Source of the DNA: Nitrososphaerota archaeon
GTDB taxonomy: Archaea > Thermoproteota > Nitrososphaeria > Nitrososphaerales > Nitrosopumilaceae
Assembly (NCBI GenBank): GCA_016200035.1
Contig: JACQFM010000016.1
Coordinates: 1-25,955 of the forward strand
Length of the DNA: 25,955 bases
Direction: 5' to 3'
This document shows, piece after piece, positions 14,515 through 21,711 of this stretch. Positions within the stretch are counted from its first letter, which is position 1. Every line of letters starts with the position of its first letter. The notes below the pieces were generated by a model. It ran no database searches. It was not told where the DNA came from and saw nothing but the letters and a program-made list of their open reading frames with translations. The translations under genes and the position numbers were made by a program.

Positions 14515-14799
14515 ATGAGTAGTTCAAAAGATAAGATAGATTTCAAATTGTTAGATCATGAAAGGATAGGAAACGAGTCTGTATCTTTCAAGCTTGAAGA
14601 TGGCACTATAGTAAAAGTCAAAGTAGATTTGGATCGGGTGGGAATAGCTACTAACTACAGAAATCCAGATGGAACTCCACACTATGCCATCAACACTTCA
14701 GTGAAGATATCAGTAATTCCTAGTGAGAGAAAGTTTTCTGTAGAGCGAGAAGCGATAAAAGGAAAATCATCTTCTCCTCCAGGACAGATGTTTAGCTAA
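14515..14799 (+). CDS. Small conserved-looking protein, function unknown
   Basis: A 94-residue protein that I do not recognise. The sequence SFKLEDGTIVKVKVDLDRVGI followed by HYAINTSVKISVIP suggests a compact beta-sheet domain, then a charged, serine/proline-rich tail (KGKSSSPPGQMFS). It has no cysteines, signal peptide or membrane segment. A TTG at 14512 sits one codon upstream, but the ATG at 14515 is the better start. There is no SD motif; GTTTTAAGTTA near 14465 may act as the TATA box with a short leader. It follows the collagen-like gene by 101 bp on the same strand and ends facing a convergent small basic-protein gene, with a hairpin between them. Confidence 0.7.
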   Translation: MSSSKDKIDFKLLDHERIGNESVSFKLEDGTIVKVKVDLDRVGIATNYRNPDGTPHYAINTSVKISVIPSERKFSVEREAIKGKSSSPPGQMFS

Positions 14800-14820
14800 A
14801 GCTGTAAAAATATGAAGATT

Positions 14821-14838
14821 ATCGCTCAATGGAGCGAT
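14821..14838. terminator. Perfect hairpin between convergent small genes
   Basis: ATCGCTC, loop AATG, GAGCGAT: a 7-bp perfect stem in the 66-bp gap between two convergent genes. Read from the minus strand it is followed by a T-rich stretch. It may act as a terminator for one or both genes, or protect 3' ends. Archaea do not require hairpins to terminate, so the role is uncertain. Confidence 0.4.
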
Positions 14839-14865
14839 GCTTTCATCTAATCTCTTAGATAAGAA

Positions 14866-15003
14866 CTATCTTCGTCGCTTTTTTGCTTTTTTCTTAGATG
14901 ATCTCTTTGGTCTTCTTGGAGCAGATCGTCGCTTTGTAGCTGGTCTGCGTTTTGAAGATGATCTACGCTTCGCAGCTTTTCTAGATCGCTTTTTAGTCGC
15001 CAT
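14866..15003 (-). CDS. Extremely basic 45-residue protein
   Basis: A complete frame from ATG at 15003 to TAG at 14866. The protein has 26 Lys/Arg out of 45 residues, no acidic residue and no aromatic residue; the remainder is mainly Ala, Ser, Pro and Thr (MATKKRSRKAAKRR at the start). Such composition resembles histone-H1 tails and chlamydial Hc1-like or ribosomal-tail sequences, so binding to DNA or RNA is likely. That is inference from composition; I recognise no family. Codons for Arg are mixed (CGA, AGA, CGT, CGC), so it is not a simple DNA repeat. No SD motif is seen, which fits a leaderless mRNA. It is too short for automatic gene finders with a 60-residue limit. Confidence 0.65.
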   Translation of the reverse strand: MATKKRSRKAAKRRSSSKRRPATKRRSAPRRPKRSSKKKAKKRRR

Positions 15004-15119
15004 TAAAAAAAGTAGAATTAACTTACTTTTCTATAGCTAAACTAAAAAACATTACACTAACTGATTCACAATATGTCACTGGATTTTTTCTAAAAAATTT
15101 TTATTGATCGCAATTTTGA
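15004..15119. other. AT-rich intergenic region
   Basis: 116 bp between two minus-strand small genes. It holds runs such as TTTTTTCTAAAAAATTTTTATT (as two blocks around 15094), which on the minus strand is an A/T-rich end to the zinc-ribbon operon and a possible terminator. It must also hold the promoter of the basic protein. No RNA gene is seen. Confidence 0.3.
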
Positions 15120-15296
15120 TCAGTAAACAGCTTCTGCGGAAGGTCTTCTACCTAACAACCAAGTTTTCTCACCGCAAATTGTGCATTTGTATTGTCTTCT
15201 TCTTTTGTAAGTTGGAATTTCTGGCATGAAAATAATTTCTTGTTTTGTTTTTGCCAGGCATCTTTTGCACCAACGATTTTCAAACTCAGCTTCCAT
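15120..15296 (-). CDS. Small zinc-ribbon protein
   Basis: A 58-residue protein with two CxxC knuckles, C10-K-R-C13 and C38-T-I-C41, separated by 24 residues rich in Lys, Arg and Tyr (TYKRRRQYKC). This is a zinc ribbon of the kind found in small ribosomal, RNA-binding or transcription proteins. I cannot name the family. The ATG at 15296 lies 11 bp after the stop of the DRG-type GTPase on the same strand, so the two are probably one transcript. DRG-type GTPases work on ribosomes, which makes a translation role plausible for this partner. The stop at 15120 is TGA. Confidence 0.7.
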   Translation of the reverse strand: MEAEFENRWCKRCLAKTKQEIIFMPEIPTYKRRRQYKCTICGEKTWLLGRRPSAEAVY

Positions 15297-15307
15297 GTCT
15301 AAAATTT

Positions 15308-16414
15308 TCAGGCTCCCCTGTTTTTTACTATGGTTAGAACATCTTCATCTTGCAAACTATGATGAAGCCCAACTCTTTGTCCACCAAACTTTACACTCTT
15401 TCCCCAAACCAAGCCATATCTGAACTCTTTTTTCAAATCGCGGTGGAGCTTATTACAAATTTCTAGTAGGGTAGAGCCGTTTCTTGTTATTAGAGGCTCT
15501 TTGTAGTCTGTTTCGCCACCCTTTGGTCTCATGTATATCCTAATGAAGTCAAGCTTTTCGTAGATTTTATCCTTGAGTGCGTTTATGTTAATATCGGCGT
15601 CTGCAGATATTGGAATGATTTTTGCTTTTAGATTAGATTGAAGCTCATTTAGAAAACCCTGGTTTACTAGGTCTATTTTGTTTACCACCATAAGTGACTC
15701 AACATAGGTCTTGCTTCCTGAAATAAAATCGATAAGTTGCTCAGAATCAATATCCTCCCTTACTAAGACTCTGGCATTGTTTAGTCCGTAAACGCGGAGA
15801 ATGTCTTTCATAAGGCCAACTGACATTTTTGTCATCTTTATCTGCTGGCTCACAGATATTCCTCCGTCAGATGTTTTTTCGATAACAATGTTTGGTGGTT
15901 TTTGGTCTAATCGAATTCCGATATTTGCAAGCTCTGTCCTAATAACGTCCTCATGATACGGTTGAAAAACATCAAGAAGAATTAGGACTAGGTCAGCACT
16001 TTTTGCCACTGCCAATACGCGCTTACCTAGTCCCTTGCCAGTTGAAGCTCCTTTTATAATTCCAGGCAAATCAAGGATCTGAATCTTTGCGCCACGATGT
16101 TCCATCATTCCAGGAACCACCGTAGTTGTTGTGAATTGAAATGATGCAACAGCTGATTTTGCACCAGTGAGTCTGTTAAGTAAGGTAGATTTTCCAACGC
16201 TTGGCAATCCTAATAATACAACAGTTGCATCACCGGTTCTCTTTACATCAAATCCGACAGAGCTGCCAGATGATTTTGATTTTAGTTCTTCTTGCTCACG
16301 TTTAAGCTTTGCAAGCTTTGCTTTTAACAGACCAACATGGTGCTCCGTGGCTTTGTTTATCTGTGTCTTGGCCATCTCATCTTTTATTGCTTGAATCTTC
16401 TCGGGAATTCCCAT
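15308..16414 (-). CDS. DRG-type GTPase of the Obg superfamily with TGS domain
   Basis: A translation-linked GTPase related to eukaryotic DRG1/DRG2. It has 368 residues. A charged N-terminal helix (1-50) is followed by the G domain: G1 GLPSVGKST (69-77), the T-rich switch I TTTTVVPG, G3 DLPG (115-118) and G4 NKID (244-247). The C-terminal TGS domain is about 290-366, ending in HHSLQDEDVLTIVKNR. DRG proteins bind ribosomes or their factors; no specific partner is visible here. The ATG at 16414 follows the UPF0248 stop by 1 bp and has an AGGTGA SD motif inside the end of that gene, so the two genes are coupled. Confidence 0.95.
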   Translation of the reverse strand: MGIPEKIQAIKDEMAKTQINKATEHHVGLLKAKLAKLKREQEELKSKSSGSSVGFDVKRTGDATVVLLGLPSVGKSTLLNRLTGAKSAVASFQFTTTTVVPGMMEHRGAKIQILDLPGIIKGASTGKGLGKRVLAVAKSADLVLILLDVFQPYHEDVIRTELANIGIRLDQKPPNIVIEKTSDGGISVSQQIKMTKMSVGLMKDILRVYGLNNARVLVREDIDSEQLIDFISGSKTYVESLMVVNKIDLVNQGFLNELQSNLKAKIIPISADADININALKDKIYEKLDFIRIYMRPKGGETDYKEPLITRNGSTLLEICNKLHRDLKKEFRYGLVWGKSVKFGGQRVGLHHSLQDEDVLTIVKNRGA

Positions 16415-16415
16415 C

Positions 16416-16643
16416 CTATCTCACCTTTCTTTTGGATTTACTAAATAAAACCCTATTTCCTTTCTTGACATACTGAATCCTGTTAGCTGGAATTGTCTCA
16501 AAGTTATCAGAAATTTTCATGAAATCTTCCAAAGTGATCTCCTTTATGATATCATAGTCTAGATATCCTACCGTATAAGAAGAAGGGTTGTCTTGATGTA
16601 ATGCCTTGCTAAAAATTTCTGAAAGCAGGCCCTTTCTTACCAT
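16416..16643 (-). CDS. UPF0248/DUF504 family protein
   Basis: A 75-residue archaeal protein matching the pattern of the DUF504 (UPF0248) family: an N-terminal RKGLLSEIFSKAL helix, a central YTVGYLDYDIIKEITLEDF strand-turn-helix, and a C-terminal strand with IPANRIQYVKKGNRV, corresponding to the IPxHRIxxI motif of that family. The biochemical role is not established; links to RNA processing have been proposed for relatives. The start ATG at 16643 has TAAATAGTA about 25 bp upstream on the minus strand, which gives a leaderless transcript. It is the first gene of an operon with the DRG GTPase and the zinc ribbon. Confidence 0.8.
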   Translation of the reverse strand: MVRKGLLSEIFSKALHQDNPSSYTVGYLDYDIIKEITLEDFMKISDNFETIPANRIQYVKKGNRVLFSKSKRKVR

Positions 16644-16771
16644 AGTTGCTGTATGCTGAAATACTATTTATCATCACTAGAGTGCTTATTGTTTTAACTC
16701 ATTAAAGCTGGTTCAAATTTTTTGATTCTTGATACGTAGCAGTTATTACACTCCATAGAATATCTGACTTG
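16644..16771. promoter_or_regulatory. Divergent promoter region, UPF0248 and phosphoglycolate phosphatase
   Basis: TATA-like boxes near 16669 (minus strand) and 16745 (AGTTATTAC, plus strand) each lie about 25 bp from the ATG they would serve. TGATGCATCA, a 10-bp palindrome at 16770-16779, overlaps the plus-strand start codon. Confidence 0.45.
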
Positions 16772-17467
16772 ATGCATCAGAAAATTTTTGCACTTGACAT
16801 AGACGGAACAATCACTGAAAATGGCGGGGGCAGGATCCATCTTGATGCATTAGAAGCCTTAAGACATATGGAAAGGCTAGGCCACAAAGTTATCTTTGTG
16901 TCAGGTAGGTCGTCTGTAGAAGGTTACATTCTGTCTGTGTTTGCTGGAACTACTCGTATGGCAGTAGGCGAAAATGGTGGTGCCATAACATTTGGACCTT
17001 CAGATCACAAACTGCTGGGAAGTAAGGATGATTGCATCAAAGCATTTGAATTTATTAAATCAAAAATTCCACAAGCAAGAGAAAAACACGTTTTCCCAAG
17101 AATGACTGAGGTGGTACTTGAAAGAACATTTGACATAAACATGGCAAAAAAGATTGTTGAAGATAACAATCTTCCAGTTCAACTATCCGATAGCCAGTAT
17201 GCTTTTCACATTAATTCAAAAGGAGTTAACAAAGCACGGGGTTTTGAGGAAGTAATGAAGATGCTTTCTGTATCAAAAGATGATGTCATATCCATAGGTG
17301 ATAGTGAGACAGATGTTCCACTCTATAAAATGGCCGCTTTTAGCATAGCACTTGGCAACTCTGAAGAAAGTGTAAAGAATCAAGCAAGTATGAGCGTTTC
17401 AGGGAAAGCAGGGGATGGAGTAATTCAGGCCCTAGAACATGTGGCACTCAGATTATCAAAGGTGTAA
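16772..17467 (+). CDS. Phosphoglycolate phosphatase, archaeal HAD type
   Basis: A 231-residue HAD phosphatase with a C2-type cap, like archaeal phosphoglycolate phosphatase (Thermoplasma TA0175 group). Motif I is D9-I-D11-G-T, motif II is S45 in VSGRS, the motif III lysine is K154 in GVNKARG, and motif IV is GDSETD (D177, D181). The substrate is expected to be 2-phosphoglycolate, a toxic side product, but related enzymes act on sugar phosphates or phosphosugars. The ATG at 16772 is preferred over the TTG one codon upstream, with a TATA box about 25 bp before it. It ends 3 bp before argS, so the two genes are one operon. Confidence 0.88.
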   Translation: MHQKIFALDIDGTITENGGGRIHLDALEALRHMERLGHKVIFVSGRSSVEGYILSVFAGTTRMAVGENGGAITFGPSDHKLLGSKDDCIKAFEFIKSKIPQAREKHVFPRMTEVVLERTFDINMAKKIVEDNNLPVQLSDSQYAFHINSKGVNKARGFEEVMKMLSVSKDDVISIGDSETDVPLYKMAAFSIALGNSEESVKNQASMSVSGKAGDGVIQALEHVALRLSKV

Positions 17468-17470
17468 CCT

Positions 17471-19357
17471 ATGACTTTGAGACTCTTGCTTGATGAGATA
17501 AGATCAAACATAGGCCAAATCTGCATCAGGCTTGGATATCCAACAGTTCAGTTCGAAGTCGCAGAAGCTGCAAAATCAGATTTTGGTGATATTAGCTGTA
17601 ATGTCGCATTCTTACTTGCTAAACCATTAGGCAAAAGGCCATATGATATTGCAAAAGAGATTTCAAGTCAGTATGAAAAGAATCTTGGAAGATTTGTAAA
17701 AAAAGTAACCCCACACCAATCAGGATATATTAATTTCATTGCAAACTACTCAGCCCTAAATAATTCAACAATAAAATCATCTGTACGCGAAGACTATGGT
17801 TCTATAAACATAGGAAACAAAACCAGAATTGTTGTTGAACACACAAGTGTAAATCCAAACAAGGCATTACATGTTGGCCATGTGAGAAACATAATCATTG
17901 GTGACACCATCTCCAGAATATTAAAAAAAGCAAATTATGATGTTAGGATCTTAAATTATGTTGACGATTCGGGCTTGCAAGTAGCCGATATCGTTGTTGG
18001 CTTCAAATATGGTGGCTTTGCTGAAGAGCCACCAAAAGATCAAAAGTTTGATCATTATTGTGGAGATATTGTATATGTTAAAACCACAGAAATGTATGAG
18101 ACAGACAAAAAACTTGAAGAGTTTAGAACTACCGTACTCAAAGAGATAGAAGAAGGTAAATCCGAAATTGCAAAGTTTGCTAACAATATAACAAGAAGAG
18201 TTCTTGCAGAGCAACTGAAAACCTGTTGGAGACTAGGTTCAACATATGACTGCCTTAACTTTGAATCCCAAATCGTTCGATCTAATCTTTGGAAAATAGT
18301 CTTTGAAAAGATGAAAGAGATGGAAATTATACAACTAGAAAAAGAAGGGAAAAACACAGGATGTTGGGTAATAAGGTCAGAAACTGACGAAGAGGACAAG
18401 GTGCTTGTGCGAAGTAGTGGCCTTGCAACATACATTGCAAAAGATATACCATATGCAGCCTGGAAGCTTGGACTCCTTGGCGATCCGTTCTACTATGTAA
18501 AATATGGAGAACAACCAGGAGGCAAAATATTGTGGGAAACCATCTTAGAAAGGAATTCTAACGCGAAGATTGACTTTAGTGGTGAAAGAGTAATTACTGT
18601 AATTGATTCACGACAATCGCGCTTACAAAAAATAATTACAAGACTGATGTCCAGTTTCAAGTCTCAAGAAGGCGCATATGTTCATCTCGGATATGAAGCG
18701 GTAACGCTTAGTGCAGAAACTGCAAGTATGCTTAACGTGGAAACTGGAGGTAAACAGATCCAGATGTCAGGTCGTAAGGGAATCTATGTCAACGCTGACT
18801 ATGTACTTGATATTCTGGGCGTAAAGACCTACGAAGAAGCAAAGAAGCGTAATCCGGAGCTTGATGAGATACGATTAGTGAATATAGCTGAGGCAGTTGC
18901 AGTTGGCGCATTAAGATATGCTATGGTAAAACAAGACTTGGACAAGATAATAACATTTGATATGGCTGAATCACTCAGTCTTGAAGGTGATACTGGTCCT
19001 TACATACAATATTCATACGCCAGAGCTGTAAGAATTTTAGAAAAAGCTGGAGTCAAGCCACAATTTGACACACCATTTGATAATCTTAACACCGAATATG
19101 AGATCAATTTAATCAAAGCTATGAGCAAATTTGATATCAGAATCGAAGAAGCAGCAAAAAACCTCTCGCCAAAAGTAATGGCACGATATTGTTATGAACT
19201 TGCAGTTGCCTTTAACGCATTTTATGAACACGTGAAAGTTCTCACTGCAGAAAGCAAATCTCTTGTGAATGAAAGGTTATGCCTAGTACACTGCTTTAAA
19301 GAAACTCTTGCCAAGGCGCTTGATGTAATAGGAGTTTCATCACCCGACAGAATGTGA
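17471..19357 (+). CDS. argS: Arginyl-tRNA synthetase
   Basis: A class I synthetase that charges tRNA-Arg. It has 628 residues, slightly longer than the bacterial average. An N-terminal additional domain (1-110) for tRNA recognition is followed by the HIGH motif as HVGH (134-137) after SVNPNKAL. The KMSKS motif is replaced by QMSGRKG (431-437), as is common in archaeal ArgS. The C-terminal DALR anticodon-binding domain includes SYARAVRIL. The ATG at 17471 has AAGGTG 6 nt upstream inside the end of the phosphatase gene, which acts as an SD motif and supports co-translation. Confidence 0.97.
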   Translation: MTLRLLLDEIRSNIGQICIRLGYPTVQFEVAEAAKSDFGDISCNVAFLLAKPLGKRPYDIAKEISSQYEKNLGRFVKKVTPHQSGYINFIANYSALNNSTIKSSVREDYGSINIGNKTRIVVEHTSVNPNKALHVGHVRNIIIGDTISRILKKANYDVRILNYVDDSGLQVADIVVGFKYGGFAEEPPKDQKFDHYCGDIVYVKTTEMYETDKKLEEFRTTVLKEIEEGKSEIAKFANNITRRVLAEQLKTCWRLGSTYDCLNFESQIVRSNLWKIVFEKMKEMEIIQLEKEGKNTGCWVIRSETDEEDKVLVRSSGLATYIAKDIPYAAWKLGLLGDPFYYVKYGEQPGGKILWETILERNSNAKIDFSGERVITVIDSRQSRLQKIITRLMSSFKSQEGAYVHLGYEAVTLSAETASMLNVETGGKQIQMSGRKGIYVNADYVLDILGVKTYEEAKKRNPELDEIRLVNIAEAVAVGALRYAMVKQDLDKIITFDMAESLSLEGDTGPYIQYSYARAVRILEKAGVKPQFDTPFDNLNTEYEINLIKAMSKFDIRIEEAAKNLSPKVMARYCYELAVAFNAFYEHVKVLTAESKSLVNERLCLVHCFKETLAKALDVIGVSSPDRM

Positions 19358-19394
19358 GAGCCAGATTTAACAGATAGTAAGACATTGTAAAGTT

Positions 19395-19547
19395 ATGGCC
19401 GGTCTAAAATCTATTGCAAAATTTATCATTTTTGTTATTGGGGGAATAGCAATATTGATTGTAGGATCATTTATGCTTGCAAGTATTATGAGGTTATGGG
19501 AACGAAAAGATCCAACAAAAAAATCTAAAGGGCTAAAACGTCAATAA
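19395..19547 (+). CDS. 50-residue single-pass membrane protein
   Basis: A complete frame from ATG at 19395 to TAA at 19547. Residues 8-31 are one hydrophobic helix (AKFIIFVIGGIAILIVGSF and beyond), followed by MRLWERKD and a lysine-rich C-terminus (KKSKGLKRQ). The positive tail suggests that the C-terminus stays inside. GATTTAACAG lies about 25 bp before the ATG, which fits a leaderless promoter and supports a real gene. It follows argS by 37 bp on the same strand. No family recognised; such short membrane proteins often stabilise larger complexes, but nothing here tells which. Confidence 0.6.
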   Translation: MAGLKSIAKFIIFVIGGIAILIVGSFMLASIMRLWERKDPTKKSKGLKRQ

Positions 19548-19605
19548 TATGGAATTCTCTGCATTACAATTTTTACCATATCAAGCTGATTCTTTTACAA
19601 TCCTT

Positions 19606-19956
19606 TTATGTAATGTGATTTTTGTTTAGTGCTGCGTTTAGTTGAATTACGGATCGCAGGATGAGGCCTGATAAGCCAAGTGTAGAAGTAAGAAAGGCGG
19701 CAGCTTCTTCTAGCGCATTTTTACCTCTATAACCCTCGTAGTATGTCATCTCAACCTCGCCTTTGTCTGTCTCAACTACTGAAGTAATTAATGAATACAG
19801 CCCGCGCTCAGGATCGGTCTTTTGTATATACAGACAAAGTTGGACTCTCTTTATGGTAACTCCCTGTTCTACGTAGTTTCCTGAAGATAGTAGAACTATG
19901 GTTTTATCTGGAATCTTACTTACTCGTTGTGGGTCTATAACATCAATGACCTTCAC
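19606..19956 (-). CDS. Unknown protein of about 116 residues
   Basis: I do not recognise this protein. From GTG at 19956 it reads MKVIDVIDPQRVSKIPDKT and continues for 116 residues, with beta-rich segments (TIVLLSSGNYVEQG, VQLCLYIQKTDP) and a helical C-terminal third (ALEEAAAFLTSTLGLSGLILR). The frame is open to an ATG at 20049, but the added 31 residues are unlike the rest. A TATA-like TATTTA lies about 27 bp before the GTG and inside that extension. I therefore use the GTG. It has a single cysteine and no clear signal peptide. On the minus strand it is separated from the upstream GYD gene by about 200 bp. Confidence 0.65.
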   Translation of the reverse strand: MKVIDVIDPQRVSKIPDKTIVLLSSGNYVEQGVTIKRVQLCLYIQKTDPERGLYSLITSVVETDKGEVEMTYYEGYRGKNALEEAAAFLTSTLGLSGLILRSVIQLNAALNKNHIT

Positions 19957-20157
19957 TACTTTACAAACGCAAATGTGACTAAATAGTATTGTTATAGCGT
20001 ATCTAATCTGGAAAAATTTTAACAATCGCAGAAGAAATTGTAGATGCAATTACTTGTTGCGAATGATTAAAAATCCCATAAGAACATCAGTGAATTTGTT
20101 TCCAGCTTTCGCTTCAAACAGCCAATTTTTTTCTATTTGACGTTTAGAAGTTAGTTA
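19957..20157. other. Intergenic region between two minus-strand genes
   Basis: 201 bp with a TATA-like element near 19982 serving the downstream minus-strand gene, and a T-rich stretch around 20129-20138. A 25-codon plus-strand frame from ATG at 20063 has no promoter or SD support. No tRNA or other folded RNA is evident by eye. Confidence 0.35.
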
Positions 20158-20415
20158 TCAAATAAGTTTCATTGCTTCTTCTCGTGATATTGTCACGAGT
20201 GTTTCTGTTCGTACCACGTCGCCAGCATTTGCCCAGAGCCTGATTGCATCTTTTTCACTAGCTCCTTCGTAGATCCAGACAGCATCGAATCGTCCTAGTG
20301 TCCAGTAAGTTGCAATTATCTTCACACCAGCTGGTAAGTTTTGCATGATCTTTTTACCTACTTCAACTACTTCACTTGCTTTTTTCTTGAATTTTATCAA
20401 GGTAATGAATAGCAT
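20158..20415 (-). CDS. GYD-domain protein
   Basis: An 85-residue protein of the GYD-domain family. It has an alpha/beta ferredoxin-like fold: a first strand MLFITLIKF, a helix (ASEVVEVGKKIMQNL), then VKIIATYWTLGRFDAVWIYE, in which the GRFD segment matches the GxYD-like turn that names the family, and a last helix ending REEAMKLI. Function is unknown for the family. AATTTTAAGTAA lies about 27 bp before the ATG at 20415, giving a leaderless mRNA. It diverges from a 37-residue microprotein gene across an 82-bp promoter region. Confidence 0.8.
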   Translation of the reverse strand: MLFITLIKFKKKASEVVEVGKKIMQNLPAGVKIIATYWTLGRFDAVWIYEGASEKDAIRLWANAGDVVRTETLVTISREEAMKLI

Positions 20416-20497
20416 TACAATTCAAATGCCAGAGAATTACTTAAAATTATCCAAGCTAATGGATTCTCTTTTATACTTTGAATTGTAATAATACATC
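20416..20497. promoter_or_regulatory. Divergent promoters, GYD gene and 37-residue gene
   Basis: Minus-strand box near 20442 for the GYD gene; plus-strand TTTATACTT (20470-20478) for the microprotein, about 25 bp before its ATG. Both promoters predict leaderless mRNAs. Confidence 0.5.
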
Positions 20498-20611
20498 ATG
20501 TGTAACGAAATAGAATACGCTATGATAGAAGAATATCTGGCGAAACTAAAACAAAAAGAAGCTAAAGAAAAAGAACCCGAGAAACAAGTTATCGTACAAG
20601 TGGCAGCCTAG
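20498..20611 (+). CDS. 37-residue charged microprotein
   Basis: A complete frame from ATG at 20498 to TAG at 20609-20611. The protein starts MCNEIEYAMIEEYLAKLK, then has a Lys/Glu-rich stretch (QKEAKEKEPEKQ) and ends VIVQVAA. It is predicted to be mostly one amphipathic helix. A good TATA box lies about 25 bp upstream of the ATG, so the promoter geometry supports it. No family recognised and no partner gene is evident; the next gene downstream converges with it after 19 bp. Confidence 0.5.
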   Translation: MCNEIEYAMIEEYLAKLKQKEAKEKEPEKQVIVQVAA

Positions 20612-20630
20612 GTTAAACTCAACTGATAGT

Positions 20631-21350
20631 CTAAACCAATCCGTAGACTGGGATCGCAGCCCCGTGTATGGGTTTAGAATCTTCTGAAGCAAGGAAAAGT
20701 ACTACTTTTGCAATATCTGAAGTCTTCACCCATCTCGTGAAGTCAGCATCTGGCATGGCCTTTCTATTTGCCTCAGTATCAATTATGCTGGGCATGATAC
20801 AGTTTACGTTAATTCCCTTATCCTTAACCTCTTCAGAAAGTGACTCCACAAGTCTTATGACTCCAGATTTGGATGCAACATATGCTGAATCTCGGCCTGA
20901 GCCTTTGAGACCAGGTCTTGCTGCAACATGAATTACTTTTCCGCTTCCTTGTTTGACCATCTGTGGTATGACGTATTTACTAATTAGAAATGCAGTTTTT
21001 AGATTAAGATTTATCATAAAATTCCATTCTTTCTCTTCTAGTTCTGTAACTGTTTTGCCACCGATGTATCCACCTGTAACGTTGGCAAGTATGTCAATAC
21101 GAGAGTACCTTCTTAATACATCTGACACAAGTTTTTGAACTTGAATGCTGTCTGTCAAGTCAACTTTCAAGAGAAATGCATTCTTTGCTAGTTCACCTAA
21201 CTTTGACTTAACCTGGTTGAGCTCTTCATCCAACACATATGTGATTGCAACTAAAGCCTTTGCCTTCAGGAACGCTAAACTCACTTCTCTTCCTAGGGCT
21301 CCTGTACCGCCTGTGATAAGAACTACTCTACCACTAAAATCATATTCCAT
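20631..21350 (-). CDS. Short-chain dehydrogenase/reductase lacking the usual catalytic Ser
   Basis: An SDR of 239 residues from ATG at 21350 (MEYDFSGRVVLITGG). The nucleotide-binding motif TGGTGALG is at 13-20, NVTGG replaces the common NNAG at 90-94, and the catalytic Tyr157 and Lys161 are in YVASK. The position 13 residues before Tyr, normally Ser, is Ala144 (HVAARPG). The frame is open to ATG at 21518, but the 56 extra residues (MCLNIILLQIHR) do not look like an SDR start. TTATCTATTT lies about 26 bp before the chosen ATG. The substrate is unknown; it resembles 3-oxoacyl-ACP reductase-like or quinoid-pterin-reductase-like SDRs. Confidence 0.88.
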   Translation of the reverse strand: MEYDFSGRVVLITGGTGALGREVSLAFLKAKALVAITYVLDEELNQVKSKLGELAKNAFLLKVDLTDSIQVQKLVSDVLRRYSRIDILANVTGGYIGGKTVTELEEKEWNFMINLNLKTAFLISKYVIPQMVKQGSGKVIHVAARPGLKGSGRDSAYVASKSGVIRLVESLSEEVKDKGINVNCIMPSIIDTEANRKAMPDADFTRWVKTSDIAKVVLFLASEDSKPIHGAAIPVYGLV

Positions 21351-21455
21351 TGCATAATGCATCTGCTGACAAATAGATAACTTTTCATTATTTGATATTA
21401 TTTTTGCCATCTGGAACATGAAGTGAACTATTATACTACTATTGCATACATGGCT
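21351..21455. promoter_or_regulatory. Divergent promoters, SDR and C2H2 zinc-finger gene
   Basis: 105 bp with a minus-strand box near 21375 (TTATCTATTT when read on that strand) for the SDR and a plus-strand TTATACTA (21431-21438) for the zinc-finger gene. The latter predicts a start at the ATGs at 21456/21459. Confidence 0.45.
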
Positions 21456-21644
21456 ATGATGAGTATACGTTGTAACATCTGCTCGATGGATTTGGAGGAG
21501 AATGATATTGAGACACATCTAAAAGATGTGCAACATCAATCCAACAAGAAAATCATACTGGATTCAAAAGACAATGAAAACAAGAATGGTCAAAGTCTAA
21601 TAAAAATTTGGTTAGATTCTCTCAAATCTAGTAATTTTGAATAA
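21456..21644 (+). CDS. Small C2H2 zinc-finger protein
   Basis: A 62-residue protein with one C2H2 finger: C6-x2-C9-x11-H21-x5-H27 (CNICSMDLEENDIETHLKDVQH). The C-terminal half is polar and charged. Single-finger proteins of this type occur in archaea and may bind DNA, RNA or protein. The frame is open to a GTG at 21423, but TTATACTA (21431-21438) lies inside that extension and about 25 bp before the ATGs at 21456 and 21459, so I use 21456. It is the first of three small plus-strand genes running to 22058. Confidence 0.7.
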   Translation: MMSIRCNICSMDLEENDIETHLKDVQHQSNKKIILDSKDNENKNGQSLIKIWLDSLKSSNFE

Positions 21645-21711
21645 CTTTATCAATCATTCTGACCATTATATGGTGGTGCTTAAACGAAATAATAACAAAA
21701 ATAATTTAAAA

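Noticed and set aside
14837..15040. 67-codon plus-strand frame opposite the basic protein
   Set aside because: It is the reverse complement of Lys/Arg codons (Phe/Leu/Asp-like composition), has no promoter, and the minus-strand reading is better.
20063..20140. 25-codon plus-strand frame
   Set aside because: No TATA box or SD motif at the right distance, and no recognisable sequence.
21351..21518. 56-residue N-terminal extension of the SDR
   Set aside because: A TATA-like element lies inside it, it overlaps the divergent promoter, and SDRs begin just before the GxxxGxG motif.
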